Source of the DNA: Caenorhabditis elegans
Lineage: Eukaryota; Nematoda; Chromadorea; Rhabditida; Rhabditidae
Length of the DNA stretch: 64,000 nucleotides
NCBI RefSeq assembly: GCF_000002985.6
Contig: NC_003279.8
Location: 13,702,001 to 13,766,000 of the forward strand
Direction of reading: 5' to 3'
Positions 1 to 11,372 of this stretch are shown piece after piece. Position 1 is the stretch's first letter. Each line of letters opens with the position of its first letter. The position numbers were made by a program, and so were the translations under genes. The notes under the pieces are model-generated. The model was given only the letters and a program-made list of their open reading frames with translations. It was not told where the DNA came from and made no database searches.

Positions 1-20
1 AAAAGATAGTAGAAACTTAC

Positions 21-104
21 ATTCTTTGATTTTTTGGTGGTTTCCTTGCTAACCGGGAACATTTTCAGCCCGGCTTCTAGAGACAATTCTCCTTTTTGAA
101 TTAA
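21..104 (-). CDS. Internal exon of an unidentified minus-strand gene (partial)
   Basis: On the minus strand an 84-nt open segment (28 codons, phase 0) lies between a good acceptor (TTTTTTACAG, AG at 105-106) and a perfect donor (GTAAGT, 15-20). It encodes a lysine- and serine-rich stretch starting LIQKGELSLEAG and ending TTKKSKN. The rest of the gene would lie left of the window. I do not recognise the protein. Clean splice sites with a phase-neutral open frame support a real exon, but a single short exon cannot be assigned a function. Confidence 0.5.
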
Positions 105-265
105 CTGTAAAAAATCGATACTTGAAAAATTAAAAATTGATAGTTTTTGAAAATAACGGGTAATAATTGAGTGATTTTTTTTCAGAGAAAGGTTAAAATT
201 TGATTCTCGGGGCTCCCAATAATTTTCTAGTACATTTTAGCACAGAATAAACTCAGAAAAAATTA

Positions 266-1650
266 ATAGCCAGTACCCGGACTCGAACTCTGGTCTTGTG
301 ATTGCAAGGGAATAAATGGAAAATCCCACTGCGCCATTTGGACAATATTTTAAAAATTTGGTGAAAATAACTCAATTTTTGAAAAAAATCTGGATTTTCG
401 TTAGTTTTTGAGAAAAAAAATCTCTAATTTTGAAAATTTCCGGAACATTTTTTTTAATTAGAAAAAAAACATTTTTCAGACAGACTGAACTAAAAGGAAA
501 AAAATTGCCCATACCCAGACTCGAACCCCGGACTTGTGATTGGAAGGGATTTCATGCAAAATCCCACTGAGCCATTCATTAATTTTATAGAAAAATGCAA
601 AAAATCGATTTTCTTTGATTCTTCAGACTAAAAAAAATAAAAGAAAATTATTGACTCTAGCGTGGACTCGAACCCCGGTCTTGTGATTGCAAGGAATTTG
701 GTGGAAAATCCCACTGCGCCATTTGGACACTTTTTCAAAAACTGCTAGAAATATCGTTTTTCTTTTTGTAAAAAAAAGTTTTAATGCATATTTTTACAGT
801 TTAAAATAGAAAAAATACAAGTTTACTACAACAAACACGGAAACCCCACGGAGAAACACCACAATATCCATTAAAACTCAACCTTGGCGACTTCTGCCAC
901 CGGTTTTGGATAAACAGCGATTAGAAACGAGTGAGGACAGAATTCTGCACACATATTTCTAGAAACCAGAGGAAATCTGTTTGGAAAATTGAAAAATGAG
1001 ACAGGAAAGGTGCATAAGAAGTGAGACGAATTTGTTTATAGAGAAAAAGTGGACTGATAGGTGCAAATGTATACGTGCAATATTTATACATTCAGGGAAG
1101 AACTTTAAAGAGTAATTAATTAGTTGTGAAAGTTTCTAAAATCGAAATTTTGAAAAAAAAAAATTCAAAAAAAAAAACTTTTTTTCCGAATTTTTATTTT
1201 TGAAAAATGTTTTTTTATCGATTCTCCATCTCTTATTTTAATATTTCCCTACTATTAAAAACTAGTAAAAACTTATCACCACCACGCGTACTCGAACCCC
1301 GGTCGTGTGATTAGACCTGGGAAATCGCACTGCGCCATTTTTGCAAATTTTCAGATTATTTTTAGAAAAGTGTTGAAATTCATTTTGCAAGGTTTTGAGG
1401 CAAATCAGTGTAATAAAAATATTTCGGCACATTGGGGAGTCGAACCCCGGTCTTGTGACTGATAGACATGAAAAATCTCACTGCGCCACTTGAGAAATTT
1501 TTTCGGAAAATTGCTGAAAATTGCTAAAAACAAATTTTGACTATATTTTCAGAATAATCGCTCTCATAAAAAAAAATTCACCCTAATGGGGAATCGAACC
1601 CCGGTCTTGTGATTGGCAGCTCTCGGAAATCCCACTGCGCCACTTGGACA
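266..1650 (-). repeat. Cluster of six tRNA-like (pol III box-bearing) repeats
   Basis: Six diverged copies lie at about 266-343, 506-577, 653-728, 1278-1342, 1426-1493 and 1580-1650, all in the same minus orientation. Each has an A-box-like TGGCGCAGTGGG (TGGCTCAGTGGG in copy 2) and a B-box-like GGGGTTCGAGTCC. Most also have a variable-arm-like hairpin CTTG...CAAG between the boxes. In the sixth copy the T-arm stem is perfect (GGGG/CCCC). The 3' ends do not pair with the 5' GTCCAAA, so a normal acceptor stem is missing. They look like class-II tRNA-derived repeats or decayed tRNA genes rather than functional tRNAs. Confidence 0.7.
871..958 (-). CDS. Possible exon of the same unidentified minus-strand gene
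   Basis: A minus-strand frame runs from an acceptor (GGTTTCTAG, AG at 959-960) through an ATG (954-952) to a TAA at 871-873. It encodes about 27 residues beginning MCAEFCPHSFLIAVYPKP. A GTTGAG donor just before the stop could instead splice it to the exon at 21-104. Base composition is clearly higher in GC than the flanks, as in exons here. No family was identified with confidence; a resemblance to the CP.AF...NPV stretch of malate dehydrogenases is weak and probably chance. Confidence 0.28.
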
Positions 1651-2079
1651 AATTTCCCTATTTTTACAGAAAATGACTAGAAATCGATATTGAGTCAAAT
1701 ATAGGACTAATTGAGACAAAATAGAAATTGTAAATTTTTCCCGAAAGTTTGAATCTTGCAGCTATTTCTTTGGTTACTTTTTTTTTGAAAATTCAAATTT
1801 TTTTGGAAATTTTTTTTTGAAGAATAAATGTTCAAAATGATGTTGTTTGTTTCATTCACTGTCAAAAAAATTCCACAAACACATTATCTGGTATGATTCA
1901 TGCACACGGTGGTCCAACGAGAACAAAGAAATTGTAAAACATAGTGTAAACGAATATTAAACACCAAAAATTAGGAGAAAATTTTGGAACATCAAAAATT
2001 GCGTTCTTTTGCATAAAAAACAACCATTAACGTTGATTTTGTTTTGAATTTCATTAAAATTAATAGCTCCAATTAGTTC
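1651..2079. other. AT-rich stretch without a recognised gene
   Basis: No splice-bounded open frame or recognisable repeat was found, only A/T runs. The short minus frame at 1957-2163 runs into the first satellite unit and shows no family features. Confidence 0.4.
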
Positions 2080-3480
2080 AAAGCTACTTTTAAACATGGT
2101 GCATCGATCGCTTTTGGCACATATCGGGGGCAATAAGACACCGAAAATATGGTGAGTCTGCAATTTTTTTTTTTTGAAATGATGAAGTGATAAATTGGCA
2201 CAATTAGAAAAAAAACATTAAAATTTTAATTAAAAATTAAAAAAAAAAATTTTTTTTGTCGAAAAAAATTTCCTTTTTTTTAAAGATCCTTAAATGTTAT
2301 CTATTTTAAAAAAATTACTATTTAAAATTTAAATTTTTTCGTAGTTTCTAAACATAAGAAAGTCATATCTAGTTTTGCTCATGGTGCATCGATAGGCACT
2401 GTCGCTTTCAATTTTGGCACTTTTTAAGCGGAAAACCCATAAAAACGTAACAATTTTTTGTGAAACAATAAATGTACACACTGTTAATTATTTGGTAAAG
2501 TGTCAAAAAAAATTGAGAAAAAAAATTTTAGAAAACAATTTTTGGTCCAAAAAATTTCAGATTTTTTTCAAAAAAAAAAAATTCTGAAGATCCTTGAATT
2601 TTTTAAATTTTTTTATTTCCAAAAACAAAAATTACTATTAGATTTTTTATCGGAATTTAAAAAAGTTTTAGCTGATTTTGCTCATGGTACATCGATCGGG
2701 TTCAATTTTGGGCACATTTTGAGCACAAAAACCATTAAAAGCGGCAAATTTTGGTTTTTTTTTGTAAAAAAATAAATTTACACATTCTTAACTATTTGCT
2801 AAAGTATCAGAAAAAATGGGAAAAAAATTTTTAGAAAAAAAAATTTTTTGGTCCAAAAAATTTCAGATTTTTTTCCAACAAAAAAAACATTTCTAAAGAT
2901 CCTTGAATTTTTTGTATTTCCAAAAACAAATTTACTATTAGATTTTTTTTCGTAGTTTCAAAAATTAATAGAGTTATAGCTTGTTTGCATCGATAGGGAC
3001 TGTCGCTTTCGATTCGGTGACTTTTTAAGGCGCAAAATCTTTGAAAAATGACAAATTTTTGTTTTTTGATAATTAATACATTTATTTTGATAATTAATAC
3101 ATCTGTTAACTATTTGTTAAAGTTTTCCAAAATTTTTGAAAAAATTTTTTTGGCAAAAAAAATTTCATTTTTTTTGAAAAAAACTCTATTTCCAATGATT
3201 TCTAACCTGTTTTTATCCCAAAAAACAAATTCACTATTAGCTTTTCTATAGTTTCGAAATTTAAGAAAGTTATAGCTAGTTTTGCTCATGGTGCATCGAT
3301 GGGGATTTCAATTTTGGCACTTTTAGCGCAAAATTCATTTTTTTGTTAAACAATAAATTTATACAATGCTAACTATAATCATTAGCTATAGTTTTTTTAG
3401 AAATTAAAAAAAAAATGTTTAATTTTTTTCCAAAAAATTTCAAGTCAGATTTTTAAACTTCAAAATACTCCCCTAATACT
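2080..3480. repeat. ~300-bp tandem satellite, about five units
   Basis: Five diverged units of about 285-303 bp. Each carries TTTTGCTCATGGTGCATCGA followed by a block like CTGTCGCTTTCAATTTTGGC and long A/T tracts. The motif ATGGTGCATCGA or its variants starts at 2096, 2381, 2684, about 2983 (truncated) and 3288. No coding potential is retained across units. Related 12-mers recur downstream at 5.5-6.0 kb in a different repeat context. Confidence 0.8.
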
Positions 3481-5500
3481 GAACTTTCTGTAGGGACCAG
3501 CTTAAAAGATCCAGCTGATAAAAGAGAAAAAAAGGATGAAATCAATCATGATGGAATGCTTATTCATGCTCATCGAAAATGTCCCTCCACACACTGTTCA
3601 ACAGGAAAAAAGAGATACGGAGAGAATTGAAGAAAAGATTAAAAATTATTGTTCTGAAAATCACATTTATCATACCTAGGAATAAACCTATTTGAAATAT
3701 TGTCATGCATAACTATTAAGAGCTACAATAATAATTATTAGAAGTATTTTCGGGCAACTTAAACCGCACTTCCAGTTTGTTATTATTCAAAAATTTTAAC
3801 TACTTTTTATGAAGACATTTGAATTCCCGCCAAAATTTTGTCTTCTCAAAAAATTTGAAAATCATAGCTTTGTAGGAGGAAGCTTCTCTCGAATATCAAA
3901 AGTTAAAGTTGTCATGGGGATGAGTTCTTAGATACATATCTTGTGATATGATAATAAGTGTTATATGTTAATTAACTGCAGTTAGGTAGATATATTTTGT
4001 TAGTTATAAACTTCTGACTTCAATGCGTCAAACTCCCCGGGGGAATTTATGTAAAATCAATATTGGAATAGGTTCATTTAGACTTAGACATAACTTTTTG
4101 GAACCATGCTACTTTAATAATTGAAAAGTATGTTTTCTGGAAGAGGAATTAATAGCTTACCGAAAAAGTGGGGTTTTTAATTGAAATTCTTGAATATCTG
4201 ATACGGGGTTGAGATACTATTCTAGTTTAATTCTAGTAATTTTTCAATTTTTTGTGTAAGACATGAACAGTTTTCAATAACAACAGTTAAACTAATATCT
4301 GTGATAGAAACTAAGAAAGTGAACGACATAAATCCTGCGCGATCGTAAAAAGGGACCACTAAGCTCCAGTTGTGAATGGTGTCAAATTATACGACTGCTA
4401 ACAGCACACCTAACTCTGATCTAGCTTCTGATAACTCAACAGATGTCTTATAGTACTGAATTCATAAGTTGGTTTTGGTTCGATTACAATATTTCCTCTG
4501 GCACCCGACCACTCATCTGTGAAGCGTTATATCTCGGTTTATTTTAAAGATATCGATATATTATCAACTACGAAATGATAGAAAAAGAACTAACAAATGT
4601 GTTGTCAGTTGACAATTTTTAAATATGACAAACGGTAACTGAGGTATAAGCTGTCAAAGTTAAACAATGGGGGTGCAATACTAATAGAGGAAATACGGTA
4701 GTTAGAATTATTAATGTAAGTAGAATTTCATGATGAATAAATTAATTTTAACTTAAAACACTAAGAAGTTAATTGAGAAACGTTTCTTTTTTCAATCTAG
4801 GGCTCTTATTTTCAATAGATGTTATTTCCAAAAAAATACCAAGAACGATATGACACTCTTAGCAAACAGAAAAAGAATAATGATACATTTTCCTCTTTTT
4901 ACTTTCCGCTCTTACCGAGGAAAAACACATTAATAATAGGACGACTGACCGTATAGCTAACTTTCAAAAAATATATCGTTCTACACCATAAAACTCTAGA
5001 GAGTCCCTAGTTAACAAAATATATATATATATATATTTAATAATTAATCTTTTGAATGAAATATATATTTCAACTAGCAATAGATGTTAAGGTAGTAATT
5101 TATTAACGTGATTTTTTTCAAAAGCTTTATGAGATTTTAAATTATTAGCTCATTCATTGACTCACTCTCTAGTAAGCAACAAATAATAGAAATGGAATAG
5201 ATCACAAACTAAACATTTTACATTCCGGTGCAACACCATCACAAAGTCAATGGAAAGATAAAGAAAAATTGTTATTGGAAAAGAGCAAGTCAAAACTAAA
5301 TGGAAAAGAAAAAAAGAAAGAAGAAACACAGTTTTTAATATGAGATTTTCAATGAAAGTGGCCGTGATTCAATTAACAACTAAGTGTTGTGAGAATTGAG
5401 AAGTTACAAAATTCTAGTTAGATGTAGCCCATAAAATTAACAATTCAATTAACTCAGATATTTAAAATGGATAATTACAAGACTAAAAAGTAATGCCAAA
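3481..5500. other. Gene-free AT-rich stretch
   Basis: No coding exon is supportable. A MITE-end-like segment, CAATACTAATAGAGGAAATA followed by CGGTA, lies at about 4676-4700 and matches the ends of the element at 29.2-29.6 kb. An (AT)n run occurs near 5020. A block at 4515-4670 resembles the units of the 5.5-6.1 kb repeat (TATATCTCGGTTTATTTTAA). Confidence 0.5.
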
Positions 5501-6110
5501 ACATGGTGCATCGAAATCTCGAAATGTTATACCTCCGTTCATTTTTATAGACATCTTAATCGTTTTCTACTACAATATTATAAAACAAGTAATTAAAAAC
5601 ATAATGTCAACTCACAATTCTAGAAAAATAAATCTATAACAACTGAGATATAGGTTTTAAATTTAACTTTGCTGTGCAACTGTGCATCGACACTTTTTTG
5701 ACAGCTTATAAATTTTTGGATTTTGAAGATATCAGTCCGGAACATGGTGCATCGACACTTTGAAAGTTTATATCTCGGTTCGTTTTAATAACTATATTTT
5801 TTGTTTTTGATTGCACTCTACGACGTTAGTTGGCAACGCTCTGAAATAATTTTCAGCGAAATCTGATTTCAAAACATGGTGCATCGACTTCTCTCTACAC
5901 ATTCTTTTGACTGTGAATATCTCAATTTGTTTCAAAGATATCTGAAAATTTTTAAATATAGAAAAGTAGAACAATAAATGCCACATATTTTGTTAATCAA
6001 AATAATGAAATGGTTGAAAAAATGGTGCATCGACGTTTTCCTAAAAGCCAATATCGGTAAATTTTGATAGCATTTTGAAATCTTTAATACAAAAAATAGA
6101 TAAAAAGGTA
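5501..6110. repeat. Diverged ~130-170-bp repeat carrying ATGGTGCATCGA
   Basis: The 12-mer or its variants starts at 5503, about 5679, 5744, 5876 and 6022, each followed by a block like TATATCTCGGTTCGTTTTAA. Unit bodies are strongly diverged, while the 12-mer is nearly invariant. No protein-coding frame spans the units. Confidence 0.65.
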
Positions 6111-6504
6111 ATTCTAACATTATTTTATACGGATTTCAACTTCAATTTTAATAAGCTTTATTTTATTTGCAAGTTTTGAACTATAAGTTGATAATTTTAG
6201 AAACACATAACAAAAAAAACCATAGTAGCTACAGCTTTCTCTATTATGAAATGAAGACATATGTTGCAAATCCGCAATTTGCTGTGTTCACGAGACTTCA
6301 AATTCAACCCATGTTATGACAGATGTACGTGACCTTCACGATAAGGGACGACAAAAAAGTCGAATGTGTACAAATGGACACCTGTTGTAGACGCAAAACT
6401 GGGGTGTTAGCTTTATTAGAGAAAAAAGGAAAAATACATTTTTTGTAGCTAATTGTAGTTTGTAGTCTGTGCTTCAGAAGAAAAAAGAGTCTTTTGATGG
6501 GCGG

Positions 6505-6900
6505 TTGTGGCGGATATGGTCAGGGTACTGTAGTAGTACTGTAGAGGTACTGTAGGAGTACTGTATTATTACTGTAGTTTAGGAGAAATTTAGTTTTTGT
6601 ATTTTGAAGGGATGGGGGGGGGGGGAGTATGGTCAGGGTACTGTAGTAGTACTGTAGATGTACTGTAGGATTACTGTAGTTTAGGAGAAATTTAGTTTTT
6701 GTATTTTGAAGGGATGGGGGGGGGGGGGGAGTATGGTCAGGGTACTGTAGTAGTACTGTAGATGTACTGTAGGATTACTGTAGTTTAGGAGAAATTTAGT
6801 TTTTGTATTTTGAAGGGATGGGGGGGGGGGGGGTATGGTCAGGGTACTGTAGTAGGACTGTAAGACTTACAATGTTAGTTATGGTCGGAGTACTTTAGTA
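6505..6900. repeat. TACTGTAG repeat with three ~105-bp units, each holding a poly-G tract
   Basis: Units begin near 6571, 6672 and 6777. Each has ACTGTAGTTTAGGAGAAATT, a G-run (12, 14 and 14 G, at 6614-6625, 6716-6729 and 6820-6833), GTATGGTCAGGG and several TACTGTAG octamers. Units are nearly identical, indicating recent tandem duplication. TACTGTAG-rich repeats also fill the hsd-1 intron at 21.29-22.32 kb. Confidence 0.9.
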
Positions 6901-7778
6901 AAAATTTGCGGGAAATTCAAAATTTCTATTCAAGTTTTATGAAAAAAAATATTGGCGGGAAAAATTTTTCAACTTCTAGAATTTTCGCGAAATTCTGCAA
7001 AATTTAAGACCAAGGTGTAACTACACAGTAATTAGCTTTAAGATTTGTTCAAACAATTTAATTTGAAGCCAGTCGGAGTACGCGCTTTGTGCGTGCGAAC
7101 GGCTGGTTGTATTACAATTTTATCACAAAATAAATTATAGTTTGAAAATTTTAATTTTGTGGCAAATTAATTAAAATCAGGGACACCAAAAAAATATTAA
7201 TGGTTAGAAAGAAAAGACAGCTATCTTTTATTATTTTTAAACTTCAAACTTTAATCTTTTTTAACGGAATTTAAAATTTGATAGGGAGGATTTTTAGTAC
7301 AGGTCTAATATGGGTTTAAACTTGAAATTTTGAATTTCAGATCTGGTTTTTATATTCTTTATATTCTGACGCAAGACTGGGTTATAAATGTTCATGAAAC
7401 AAACAATTCAATTAATAAGTTTAATTATTACAAAAATTCTGTATTACTACAACTACCACACTTATTTCGACTAAAGCTTCGAATATATTCACTAAATACA
7501 TTTGTCTTTAAAAAAATATTTTCTTAACAGTTCCCTTCAAAACAGTGCTTTTTTTTCCAATAATGAAAAAAATTAATAACAGGTTCGTGGAATTAAAATA
7601 TCTGTACACGTAAAAATATTTTTTTTAAACCAAATAATTTTTTCAATAAATAATTATAATTTTTTTAAAAATTAGTTTATTTTCAGTTAACGTGACATTT
7701 GACCTCTCCTTTGAATTGTCATCATTTCCGTGGCAATTTGACAGTTTTCGAGAAAGAAAAATTTATTACCTTCTCCTA
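6901..7778. other. Upstream region of the WSN-domain gene; nothing else recognised
   Basis: AT-rich, with short A/T tracts. A small GC-richer imperfect inverted repeat lies at about 7070-7106 (CAGTCGGAGTACGCGC against GTGCGTGCGAACGGCTG). No promoter element can be assigned with confidence. Confidence 0.4.
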
Positions 7779-8339
7779 ATGTGGATTCGCAAGATGATCA
7801 CTGATTGGGGATGGATGTTCGCCATCGTGGTTTCCGTGGCTAATTGCTCATGTAAGTTTTTAGCAATTTTGAAAGGCAGTTTTATTTCATAATTGCTCCA
7901 ATTTTCAGATGCTGCTCCGCATGCTCGTGTTTTTGAGACTAATGCTGTTGGACAGGACAATACCTTTTCTCGATTTGAGAGAGCTGTTAATGGTAAGAAG
8001 CCTCTAATATTATTTTTTAAACAATTATTTTTTTTGCAGCATCTTCATCAAAAAATGCAACCACCAATCCAACAGAATGGACTCCAGGTAAGAAAATTTT
8101 AAATAATTCAACAGTGGAGGTCGAGCCAAAATGACAATTTGAAATCTCCCAAAATCTACTTTTTTCTTCTTTCTGAATCAACATTTGATATAGAAACGTA
8201 GAAAACGATTATTTCCAGCTGAAAGTTATATTTATTTGTGTGTTGAATAACTTAGTAAAGCCCTCAAATAATACCTGAAAGTTGGCATTTACCAATAAAC
8301 TTTTAACGGCCAACAGGAACTTTCAGGCACTATTTTAAG

Positions 8340-8660
8340 AGTTTTCAATTTTTCAAAATTTTTTTTTTCAATTTTTTTCGGCAATTCCGGCAATTGCCAA
8401 AATCGCCGAAATTACCTATTGCCGGACATTGTCGGCCATTTTCAAACCTAATTATATTTCGAAAATTGAAAAAATTTCACCTTATTTTTTAAGTATTCGG
8501 TTAGCCATTTTCTAACAGAAAACGTTCAATCTTTTAAGGATTAAATCATTTTGCGCTTGAAAAGTGAAAATTGTGCAGTAAAGTGCATGGTTAGGCTCCT
8601 TAATCTACAAAACTGTCAAACTTATATTTCCGGCAATCGACAATTGCCGCGCACCTTTGT
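8340..8660. repeat. CGGCAATTGCCG-type repeat block in WSN-gene intron 3
   Basis: Clusters of CGGCAATT and its complement occur at about 8378-8440 and 8628-8655. They flank unrelated AT-rich sequence and sit directly left of the foldback element. The same motif recurs at 10293-10375. Confidence 0.6.
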
Positions 8661-8693
8661 AGCAAACTGTTGTTTTGGCTTGATCCCGGAATA

Positions 8694-9700
8694 TCACTGC
8701 AACTTTTTTCGAACGAGGGCCCACGGCCCGAGAAGTGATACCTGTACGCAATTTGTCTACCGTACACCTGGACGTTTGGGCGCGTTTTTCTCAAAAACGG
8801 CTGGTCCAGTTTTTTTGTGTTGCATATAAAAAAAGTTCGAAATTAAATTCAAAATTTTTTGGACCAAAGCTTTTTTCCTTAAAACGCGCCCAAACCTGGC
8901 TAAACTGCAATTATCAGTAGAGCGCGTTAACGAAAAAATGCGAAAAATCGGTGTTTGCACACAATACACCGCATTTTACGACATTGTGTACTTCTTACTC
9001 GAAAATTCTCTTCCTTTGTTTTTCACTGATTTTTCCCGTGTTTTCTTAATAAAACTGATAAATAAACATTTTTTGCAGATGCTAAAACAATTTCCAAGTG
9101 AAAAAATTATGTATTCAGTCAGTCGGCAAGTAGCGATGAAAGTGGTCAATGTAATATGATGAATTACGGGAATACTAAACCTAAACTTTTTCTGAAACAT
9201 AATAAATATGCTGCTTAGATGCTGCAACTACCTGATTTTCATATCGAGACCGCTGAAAAAGTTTTGAGGTTTTCAAAATTCCACATTTTGTGCGAAAATC
9301 TCGACTTTTTCAACAAAAAAGTTGAATTTTAGAAACCTCAAAACTTTTTCAGCGGTCTCGATATGAAAATCAGGTAGTTTCAGCATCTAAGCAGCATATT
9401 TATCATGTTTCAGAAAAAGTTTAGGTTTTGTATTCCCGTAATCCATCATATTGCATTGACCACTTTCACCGCTGCTTGCCCACTGAATACATGATTTTTT
9501 TACTTGGAAATTGTTTTAGCATCTGCACAAAATATTTATTTATTAGTTTTAATAAGAAAAAAACGGAAAAAAATCTGTGAAAAACAAAAGAAAACAGGCG
9601 GAAAACAGAGCAAGATAAATGGCCGCTGAAATTTGTCGGAGACTCGGCCATGGCCTAGAAACCTTTTTGCCTCGTCCCTCGTTCGAAAAAAGTTGCAGTG
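8694..9700. mobile_element. Foldback/MITE-like element, copy 1
   Basis: Terminal inverted repeats CACTGCAACTTTTTTCGAAC lie at 8694-8713 and, inverted, at 9681-9700. Long internal arms (about 8980-9270 against 9305-9610) form a near-perfect palindrome around 9290, with GAGACCGCTGAAAAAGTTTT in both arms. About 8720-8940 has no counterpart in the other arm and may be an insertion. No transposase frame. A second, left-truncated copy is at about 35578-36297. Confidence 0.8.
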
Positions 9701-9789
9701 AATATATCAAAATTCAATTTTTAAAAAAATAGAAGAGTGGCCGTGAAAGTGTGTAGAATGGTTTTCATAACATTTCAGCTTTATGTTTT

Positions 9790-10100
9790 CTTTTGTTAAT
9801 CTACTCAGTTAGCCACCCGGGCGAGGCGTGACTGGGGCGCCATATGGAGACCCGAAGAACACGGGCTCCAACTGGAAGGATTACCAACGCGGGGCTTTGG
9901 CCCCGCTCACAGAACCGCGGACTTGCAATATGCTCATCTCCGCAACTTCCGCACTGTTTGAAAACTATTTTTCTCAATAGAGCGAGAATTAAGAAGAACA
10001 AAGAATTTCCAAATTCAAAGGTAGTTTGCGGAAATGGGCTTATTACAAGGCTCCGTTCTCTGGGCGGAGCCAGTCCCCCGAGTTGCTAATCTCCTTGCCG
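9790..10100. other. GC-rich block with stable hairpins, unidentified
   Basis: Markedly GC-rich compared with its surroundings. Hairpins include GCGGGG/CCCCGC around 9889-9907 and GGCTCC/GGAGCC around 10049-10072. No frame is open with splice signals, and it matches no structural RNA I can recall. It could be a non-coding RNA gene or a fragment of a repeat; I cannot decide. Confidence 0.35.
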
Positions 10101-10292
10101 GGATTTATCTCAAAAACGGATCAAAAAATGTTCTACAGAAAATTCTCTATTCAATGGCACTAATGAGTTTATTGTTGATACCCACACACCAGGGTTATGA
10201 ACAGTAGAGCACACTTTCATGGACATACATAGCTTTTGCCTCCCCGTGACATGAAATTGTAAATTTTGTATTTATTGGTATTGGTATCAGGG

Positions 10293-10378
10293 CTGCGCGG
10301 CAATCGGCAATTTCAGCAATTGCCGAAATTGCCGAAAATGCCGAAAAAGCCGAAAATTCAATTGCCGCGCACCCCTGA
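10293..10378. repeat. GCCGAAAATTGCCG repeat block
   Basis: Short palindromic block built from TTGCCGAAA units, starting GGCTGCGCGGCAATCGGCAA and ending with ATTGCCGCGCACCCC. Its ends are complementary (TGCGCGGCAAT against ATTGCCGCGCA). Confidence 0.6.
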
Positions 10379-11372
10379 TTGGTATAGTAGATTAATGCAA
10401 TGCTTCATTAAAAGAAAGATAATTTTCATGAATTCAAAGTTCACGGTATTCATTTTGATGGGTCCCGTGAAAAGCTTGGGAAGTTCTACCCACTTCCACC
10501 ACCACTCATTCATTTTCAAATACAAAAATTGCAGAATCCCATGATATCAATATAACTCATCATATTTCAGATAGAATCTACAACAACTTGCAAGAGAAAC
10601 TCGTAACACTAGCTCGTGTTGTGTCTGCAGTGTCGCTTTACAATGGTATTGTGGACAACTCGATTCCAGTTGATGAGGCAATTTCTGAGTTGATGAACAT
10701 TGGATCGTATCAATCAAAGATATGGATAAGTTTGATACGAAAGGAGTTGATACATTCTAGAAGTCCCTTTTGGATCTTTACACGATGAAAGAAATGTGGT
10801 CTAGAGTGGGTGACTTGTCGAAACTGCCGGATAAAGCGACTTTTAAGAAACTAGGTGATCTGAAAAGTTTGAATTTGGGAACTATTGCCACAATTGATGT
10901 TGATTCAATAATCAAGTCACTCGATGACGGATCGGATAAATCAGTTGCTGCTGTTAACACGACATTAGAAGAATTTGCTAAATCGATTGCCACTGTAACA
11001 TCTGCTTTGGATAAAACTTCCAGTATGGAAACTCTTGAAACCCTAAAACCTATCACAAATTATGCCAAGTTGTTTCAATATTATGACAACTCACAAGCGA
11101 TTTATATTAAAGCTGCCACTGATGATGATATTAAGGGTTTAGACAATTTATTAAGCACTATCAAGACCATTCCAAACAGTAATTCGACGTTGTTTAGCGA
11201 CATTAAAATGCTCACAACTGAAACTTCTTCGCTTATTCGTCAGCATACCTCTGGATTGTGGAATGGTTATCACGATTTCAGCAATCTCTTGAAGGACATA
11301 AAAAACAAATTCTTTTTGAGAATCATTTTACGTGTTTTTTTTCATTTTACGTGTTTTTTTTCACACGCCGGT

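Noticed and set aside
271..1650. Calling the six tRNA-like repeats as functional tRNA genes
   Set aside because: The 3' flank does not pair with the 5' acceptor strand and anticodon loops have irregular sizes.
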